From the NCBI RefSeq assembly GCF_003265705.1, contig NW_020313157.1, positions 1,030,833 through 1,094,832 of the forward strand: a stretch of DNA of 64,000 nt, in the 5' to 3' direction. The translations under genes were made by a program, and so were the position numbers. The notes under the pieces were generated by a model, which was given only the letters and a program-made list of their open reading frames with translations, was not told where the DNA came from and did not search any database. The stretch comes from Callorhinus ursinus. Lineage: Eukaryota > Chordata > Mammalia > Carnivora > Otariidae. Shown piece by piece: positions 57,601 to 64,000 of this stretch (positions are counted from its first letter, which is position 1; each line of letters starts with the position of its first letter).

Positions 57601-58153
57601 AATAAGCAGTGGGAATAAAAACATTGAGCCAATAATTTTAAATATGTTTTTCTTGATGATCATAAACCCTGAACTGGTATAGTTCATCTGTCCACACTCT
57701 CAGTATCCATCTCACCCACTTCCAGGTTTTGGCTTTGCTATTCCCGTATTGGTCTTGACAGTTCTAATGTCTGCAATCTAGTACTTGGCCAACCTACGAT
57801 GGTCCTGTGTTTGCCAAGGGTGTTTTACAGGACAGAACATAGGATTCACCAGAAGTAAGATTAGTCTTGTTAGGACTCTATTCCCAAGTAGCCAAGACTA
57901 TTTTCTATAACCACAAGTGTTCCTCGGGGACATCAAGAGGCTTTCCTTTGTTCAGATAGGAGGTGAGAAAGAAGTGTCTGGTGATGTCGGGGACACCGGT
58001 GGTCAGGGAGCCAGAGTGTGGTCGCTTACTCACACGGGCAGTCTGCAAACTTTGCTTTTCTACTTTCCAAAGTATACATACCCTAGAAGCAGAGACAGGC
58101 AGCACAGAAGTGGGGAGGGTAACTGTACTAAAATGAAAATAAATCTAAGTTCA
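57601..58153. other. Unique noncoding sequence
   Basis: Nothing recognised. Confidence 0.35.
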
Positions 58154-58356
58154 TTCATAAGGGTGCCTGGGTGGCTCAGTTGGTTAAGCGTCTGCCTTCA
58201 GCTCAGGTCATGATCCCAGAGTCCTGGGATTGAGCCCTGTGTCAGGCTCCCTGCTCAGCGGGGAGTTGGCTTCTCCCTCTCCCTCTGCCTCTCTCCCCAG
58301 CTTGTTCTCTCTCTCTTTCTCTCTCAAATAAATAAAACCTTTTTAAAAATAATAAT
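58154..58356 (+). mobile_element. CAN-SINE
   Basis: Full-length sense copy with (aat)n-rich tail. Target-site duplication aaataaatctaagttca at 58137-58153 against aataaatctaagttca at 58357-58372. Seven extra bases (ttcataa) lie between the left duplication and the SINE head. Confidence 0.95.
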
Positions 58357-58849
58357 AATAAATCTAAGTTCAGACAAATGGGTACTGAGTCCAAAGCAGG
58401 GAGGACAGTCTAGAAGAGAAATCTGCAACAGAAAAGTATACTATCAGTATGTGTAAGTGCAAGAGGAAAACTGTAGGAGAAAATAGACATTGACCAGGAG
58501 GTAGAGCAAACTGCACCAGAGGAATGATTTCCATAAAGGGAGTGCACGCCTGATCAAGAGGCATGTTTAGGAGGCAGAGAGGACAGTACACCCCATATAC
58601 AGAAACAGTAGTTAATAAATACCACCTTAATGCAAAAGAAGACTGTAGAGTTCTCCATACATCCAAGAAAAGGGAAGATGGGCAATGCTGTGTAAAAGCA
58701 ACCTTGAAATGTAGCCTGAAGCAGCTCTGAATCAACCCCCAAGCAAGAGGACAGAGATCAGCCTTCCGGTGAAAAGAGACTGACCATAATTTTTGACTGC
58801 CCAGCAACTGGTTCTGTGTCCTAAGAGTACCCCGAGTTTTCTAGGGGTT
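58357..58849. other. Unique noncoding sequence
   Basis: The 145-codon minus frame at 58370-58807 has no recognisable domain and starts within the SINE flank; not called as a gene. Confidence 0.4.
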
Positions 58850-59245
58850 ACAACTCCCTCATTTTGTGCAGTCTTGGTGGGACCCCCTTCAGAAGATGAC
58901 AGTTTCCTGAAAGCACCTTCTGTCAGATCCTTGTTCTCCCTGCCAAAGTGAATTTAAGAGTGGGATCTGTGGTCTGAGCTTCACCAATGGGATGCGCTCC
59001 CCTGGGATCTAGAACTGGAGCAGAATGACAGATGGACAGAAGCTATGGCTGGAATTCATTGCTTCCCTAGAGGAGAACTCACTATTGCTTTGTGAATGTC
59101 ATGCTGCTCATACTGCATTTCAGCCTCCCTTCAACTCTGTAAACTCCCCAATAACCACTACTAAACATCCCTTGTGCTTAATATAGGAGGAAAATTGGTT
59201 TCTGTTGCTTGCAACCAAAGAGCCCTAATTGGTCCACAAATGTGA
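58850..59245 (+). mobile_element. Old LTR-like repeat remnant
   Basis: The end tctgttgcttgcaaccaaagagccctaattgg is a typical MaLR/MLT1-like terminus; upstream blocks (accaatgggatgcgctcccc, tggaattcattgcttcc) are weak. Confidence 0.4.
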
Positions 59246-61333
59246 GATTGTCCATATAATTAACTGCAATGTTTAATTTCACTCCTTTGTAAATTGGCTG
59301 ATATTCATACATGAAGAATAATTACTTAGTTCTCATGTAATCCCTTTTGATATTATGAATCTCCATTAAGAAGCCCTGTTTGGGTCCATGAGAAACTATC
59401 TCTACCTCCTAGAAAGACAAGACAAGGGCTATTACACCACATATGCTCTGAAAATGGGTCATTTGTTAACAGAGATACAGAAAATTAGGGACACTTTCAT
59501 TGAAACAGCACTCAGCTTTTTTTGATACACCAAATTCAGATATTTTCCGAAGGACAGTGGAATGAAGAGTAAACAATTTTCACCATATGCCCAAATTCAC
59601 AATACTCTATCCCAAATGTAATTGTCCTTAGGAGGTATAGGTCTCAGGAGGGATCTAGCAACGAGCATGAGGGTTTACAAAACCGATCATATATCTGAGA
59701 GCCCCAGCACCTGCTCCCAGGTATACTGAAAAAGCCATGTATCCATGCCAAGAGAAGCCCTTGCAAACACCAGGAGTGCCTGCAAAAAACCAAATTGAAA
59801 TTTCCTTCCCCATTTGGATGTGTGCTGATGCAGCAAACTTGTTGAATGTCTGAGAGACATTGCTGAGCACAAAACAGAACTGGGGAAGGATTTGAAGCAG
59901 GGCGGGAGTGGGGGAAACAAAGGAAGAATTTTCAATCCTTCCATCTGGCATAGGAAGTATGAGTGAATTTACTGTGGTTCATTTGTGAAGTTCTAGTAGG
60001 AAGAGCTGGGCTTGATCCAGCTTACTCGTGCATTCCAAGAGGGTCATTTGCAAGGTGATGGGGACCATGGCCTGAGTGATATATTGTTGGAACAGACACT
60101 AGGAAGGGAGTAGAATGGGGTTTTGCTGGAGCTAGATTTTCCACATGGAGAAATTTAGGAGCTTGGAGGCCCCTGCATGTCTATTTGAGGTATCAGTGAT
60201 ATGTGTGCATCATGAGGAAGTTAGAACTAGAACTTTTGCCACACAGAAGCCAGACAAGTCACAATAATCAGCAGCAAGGGGAGTACAATGGCACATTTGA
60301 GTCTGGGAACCATGATGCTCTGCCTTTCCTTTCCTGCCCCAAATCTTGATCAGAGCAGCAGTGGGCCACAGAAAAAGAGTGAAGAAGTGTCCCAAAGGCA
60401 TTCATATGAAATCCTCCCCCACCATTCCAAGATAAAAGGGAGAGGATGAAAAACATACCACCCCCTCTCCTCTTCTGGCCCAGAGATACAAGTCTCACTA
60501 GTAAGGGAAAAGAAGAAACTTTGAATAAACTAAACTTCTCTAAAAAAGAAAATGACAGAGTTATAATTACTGAGCAAGACTATGCTAATAACCAGAAATG
60601 ACCTCAGAGTTGAAAAATCTGCTTAAGATATAACAAGAAATGGGGGGAAACATGCAGCCCAACACAGCAGGGGACAGTGACTGGAAGGAAAACCATCTCA
60701 TGTGTATGTCCCACTGAGCTGAGACTGTTCAATAAATTGGTGAGTGCTCAATAATAATGTTAAATAAAGACATCTCAGTACGACATGCAATTTAGATCTC
60801 CAAGCATTAATACAAAAGGGGGTTGGTTAGAACTGTAAGCATGCACAGCCACACATACCATGGAATCTATGCAGCCATTCAGCAATAACTCATCAGTGTT
60901 CTTATTTTAATGCATGTATATCTCACTTCATGTGATAACTGAACCCCAAGTGAAAACAGTGAACTCAATGTTATGTTTAGGATAAAGTATTTTTAAATAC
61001 AGTGGGACAGCTTGTAATCTTTGAAATTCACTTTTGTTTAGAAAATAGCTTACTATCCAAATAACCCCTGTCTGATGACATCTTTTTTTTTTTTTTTGAA
61101 AATGCCAAGTTATATAGACCGGTTGCCAGGTAGAGACACACCTTCATAACATTGTAGAGTCTGTAAAAAGGCGGAGGCTAGAATTTTGGGGTGGTTTAGA
61201 GCAAGTTTTTACCACTAATCAGGTACTGAGTAAAATGTGTTTCTCCTAAGTATTTGCCTAGGTGGATTAATTGTTCTTTACATGGACAAAAAGAAAATCA
61301 ACTGATAATATTCAAACAACAATAATTTTATGT
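59246..61333. other. Unique noncoding sequence
   Basis: T15 tract at 61083-61097. A short stretch at 60860-60890 (ccatggaatctatgcagcc) may be a tiny old L1 piece. Minus frames at 59655-59951 and 59687-59944 overlap and have no domain. Confidence 0.4.
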
Positions 61334-61655
61334 GTTCATTCAACATTTGTTGAGCTACTACGACAGTGTATTTCAACCAAGAGCAATCACTTCTGCCAGG
61401 TCTCATTTGGGCAATGTCTGGAGACATTTGTGATTGGCACAACTTGGGGAGGTGGGTGCTTCTGCCATCTAGTAGGAGAGGGCAAGGATGCCGTTACATT
61501 CTACAGTGCACAGGAAAACCCCTCCCCCCCGACAAAGAATTCTCCATCCTACGGTTGAGAAATTCTGCTACAATGTACCTAATACAGGTGATGCCAAGAT
61601 GAGTAAGTCCCTGCCCTCAAGGGGCTCACAACTAAGATATAATTTTGAAATCAGA
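61334..61655 (-). mobile_element. LINE L2 interrupted by MER5A
   Basis: gtgttcattcaacatttgttgagctactac is the reversed L2 end; it resumes after MER5A with tacctaatacaggtgatgccaagatgag and gtccctgccctcaaggggctcac. Confidence 0.85.
61364..61567 (+). mobile_element. MER5A DNA transposon, full length
   Basis: Starts cagtgtatttcaacc and ends gttgagaaattctg, with caatgtctggagacatttg and ctgccatctagtagg in between. An 8-bp target-site duplication, ctactacg (61355-61362) against ctacaatg (61568-61575), is still visible at 6 of 8 positions, as expected for hAT elements. The three overlapping plus frames here are chance. Confidence 0.93.
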
Positions 61656-62019
61656 TCTATCCTGTTAAACTGACACAGAATCATAGCAGCTATTTCTACC
61701 AGTTCCAAATATAGGATGTGTGAAGGACATCTCCCTCTCCCAGCTGTTCACCATTTTCTCCTGTTGCCTTTGGAGATGATACTGTAGGAAACATGCAAAT
61801 AAAGAGGGGAAGACAAGGTCATTTTTTATTGGCTCTGCAATGACTGTGCATTGATGGTGGTTTTATCCAAACATTTATAATGTGCTGGAGACTGTTCAAA
61901 CAGTTAGGCAGCTTGTCAATTTTCTAATGAGTGAGGCGCCATGCGTTTGTAAAGTAGAAGTCTAGTTGTCTCTGATAGCTGAAGGGCATGCAGCTCACAT
62001 CTCATGTGTTTCCATGGGA
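61656..62019. other. Unique noncoding sequence
   Basis: Nothing recognised with confidence; 61855-61930 may contain another L2 piece. Confidence 0.35.
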
Positions 62020-62400
62020 TTAATTACGAAAGGTTTATTGAGCAACTACAATGTCCAGGGCAATCTGGTGAGGGGTGGACAAAGGTGCTTAAGAGATAAG
62101 GAAAGGAACAGAAAAGACAGTGCAATGAGAATAAGGGTCTAGGTAAACAAAGGGGAAGGAGAGATTCCAGTTGGGTGAATCATAAAAGGTTTTCTGAAGG
62201 TGGCAGAACTCTGGCAATCTTTGAGGGCAGAAAGGATTTAAGGTCAAGTGGAAGGACTCACTCAAGGAAAAAGAAACCGTGTGGACCAAAGCACAGGGTA
62301 GGTCATGGATGGCACATGAGAAGAGAATACAGTTCAGTCGTGAATTGAGAAAGAGGGTAACCAAGGGAGATGAAGCTGGATAAAGCACAGTCTTGAATGA
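62020..62400 (-). mobile_element. LINE L2
   Basis: Reversed terminus cgaaaggtttattgagcaactacaatgtccaggg, then ataaaaggttttctgaaggtggcagaactctggc and ggtcatggatggcacatgag in L2 order. The 161-codon minus frame at 62089-62574 runs through it; its translation shows no convincing reverse transcriptase motif. Confidence 0.65.
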
Positions 62401-62939
62401 CAGCTGCACACTCTTCTGCACCAGGGATGTCTGCATAGGAGGGCACGGGTGTGAACCTGAATTGTATGCATCCCTGCCCTCCGGAGGGAGAAATTCTTGA
62501 GTAGTAACCATCTCCTCTCCTAAAAGGTATCCTTGGCTCCACAGTGAGAAAGGGAATTCCAGGCCAAGAGGCAATGACTTGGGACTGTGTCATCGGAGGA
62601 AAATCCTCACGCTCTCCAGTTCCCTTACATAAGTAGTACACAATTAAGACCAACTCTCAAGATACGGATTTTCAACACTGTTGCAGATGCATGTCATTAA
62701 AGCTTAGAGGGTCCTAAATAATAACACCAAAAGGTGTTTCATGTAGCCCTAACAAGGCAGAGAATGGGCAGAAATGTGACAACCTATAATCCACCTAAGT
62801 TACATGTTTCTGCTTGAATATCTACCCATGTACTGCCAAAGCTGACAATATAGATATGAAAGATAACCCAAAATACATTAATTAGGGGGAAAGTACTACA
62901 TAGCTTGTGTAGCATTTTTATCACTTTGTGGGGAAAAGA
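62401..62939. other. Unique noncoding sequence
   Basis: Nothing recognised. Confidence 0.35.
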
Positions 62940-63150
62940 GAAATGGATATACTCACATGTATCTTAGTTTATACCCATACTATCTCTGGAAACTACAAAA
63001 GAAATTGGTAAAAAGTAGTTGCCGCTGAGGATGGAAAATGAGAGGACAGAGATCATGGGTGAAAACGAGACTTGCTTTCTCCTCTATACTGCTTATAATT
63101 TCTGATTTTTAAAAATACTTTAACATATTCAAAAATAAATACATTAATTT
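62940..63150 (+). mobile_element. Old LINE 3' tail-like remnant
   Basis: aaatggatatactcacatg, aaactacaaaagaaattggtaaaaagtagttgccgctgagg, and the A-rich end resemble an old L1-type 3' UTR. Tentative. Confidence 0.35.
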
Positions 63151-63224
63151 TAAAAGAAAAGACAAAAGTACAAAAGACTAATGGAAAATTTAGCCAAACT
63201 CCTTTAGGAGCCAGTGTCAAACAA

Positions 63225-63430
63225 TGTTTAAAAGCACAGATTTAAGTTGGTGTTCTGGATTTGAATTTCTTTTCTGTCAATGACAGGCATGTGACCTTGG
63301 GCAATTTATTTAAGAGATTATATCTTTTATGTTCAATGAGGACAAGCAGAGTAACACCTACCTGCTAGGGTATTTGATTTAAGTGTTAAATGAGGCATTA
63401 TGTATAAACCGTGTAGCCCATGCCTAGAAC
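63225..63430 (+). mobile_element. MIR SINE
   Basis: Sense MIR: aaaagcacagatttaagttgg, ttctggatttgaatttc, gcatgtgaccttgggcaatttattt, gtgttaaatgaggcattatgtataaa, cccatgcctagaacgtg. Confidence 0.8.
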
Positions 63431-63754
63431 GTGTTACTGCAGCACCAGCAACAACACTCTAAAGCAATGAGCATGACTGGTACGTGTACTAGTAGAATCT
63501 CTTGGGCAGTGACTCAACCCAGATAAATTACAACAGAGACTTTCACAACATCAGTGGATATACTTGGTATTAATGGCCCTCCTGAGCAGCAGAACAGAAA
63601 TGACTCCACTTGTCCCAATCATAATGATACCACAGAAAACCCAATAGCCAATTACTCATCGGTGGCCGAAACACTGGGGCAAAGCCTCCTCCCTCTTTAC
63701 TTTCTTTTATTTTTCTATTTTTTTCAACATGGGAATTGATTCATTGATCGGTGT
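63431..63754. other. Unique noncoding sequence
   Basis: Nothing recognised; the 61-codon frame at 63554-63739 has no domain. Confidence 0.35.
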
Positions 63755-63945
63755 GAAAGTCTAGAGTGACAGAGCTACAAGCCAAAGGACACAAGAAGCT
63801 GGAGGAGGCAGGAAGGATCCTCCGCTGGAGTCTTCAGAGGGAGCTGACCCTGCCAAAACTGTGGTTTCAGAATTCCACCCTCTGAAACTATGGGGGACAT
63901 TTGTACTACTTTGTTATGGCAGCCCTAGGGAACAAATATAATCCC
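63755..63945 (+). mobile_element. MLT1-type MaLR LTR, 3' part
   Basis: gctacaagccaaagga, agaagctggaggaggcaggaaggatcc, cttcagagggagctgaccctgcc, and the terminus gtactactttgttatggcagccctagggaac align in order with 47350-47550. Confidence 0.75.
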
Positions 63946-64000
63946 TCATAATCCGTTAGCATAAAAGCAATTCCAAGAACTGTGCCTGCAACCTTGTTGT

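Noticed and set aside
58370..58807. 145-codon minus frame as a gene
   Set aside because: Starts beside a SINE insertion; composition and lack of motifs fit a chance frame.
62089..62574. 161-codon minus frame as a gene
   Set aside because: Runs across a decayed L2 and its flank, with no coherent protein motif.
1..64000. CRISPR array, phage or bacterial island
   Set aside because: No regularly spaced repeats or prokaryotic genes; the repeat content is mammalian throughout.

Overview
This window is nuclear DNA from a mammal, almost certainly a caniform carnivore outside the dog family (a bear, seal or mustelid type). The evidence is many copies of the Carnivora-specific tRNA-derived CAN-SINE, whose head has the spacing of the non-canid form and lacks the dog SINEC_Cf sequence, plus carnivore-type LINE-1 3' ends. 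I see no host protein-coding exon, no tRNA, rRNA or snRNA gene, no CpG island and no CRISPR. The short open frames are chance frames or lie inside repeats; the only real coding sequence is LINE-1 ORF2. The window reads as intergenic or deep-intronic DNA.

Layout. 1-1545 is the 3' end of a young LINE-1 with an open ORF2 tail. 2921-4266 is an old L1. 6.2-13.6 kb is dense in CAN-SINEs, MIR, L2 and LTR remnants and contains a near-perfect 132-bp inverted duplication (6691-6822 and 7502-7633). 13.6-20.4 kb is mostly unique, with a hairpin, a dispersed 31-bp duplication, an LTR remnant, an L2 and a full-length MER5A. 20.4-30.6 kb is again mosaic: SINEs, a second young L1 fragment holding the only sequencing gap (25631-25730), and LTR/L2/MIR pieces. 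30.6-47.8 kb has no recognisable CAN-SINE, only old L2, MIR and LTR remnants and one internally inverted L1; its 36.5-39.6 kb core shows no recognised repeat and is the best place to look for conserved noncoding elements. 47.8-58.4 kb again holds young CAN-SINEs nested in MIR and L2, a tailless SINE with target-site duplications and a second inverted L1. 58.4-64 kb holds LTR, L2, MER5A and MIR remnants.

The main relationships are nesting and relative age: L2, MIR, MER5A and MLT1 are oldest, then L1M, then CAN-SINEs and carnivore L1. Nothing here amounts to a new gene system. The best leads are structural: the inverted duplication, the tailless SINE, one target site used twice, two twin-primed L1s, and templated-looking short duplications. 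All repeat families were assigned by eye without a database, so old LTR-like and LINE-tail calls are tentative.
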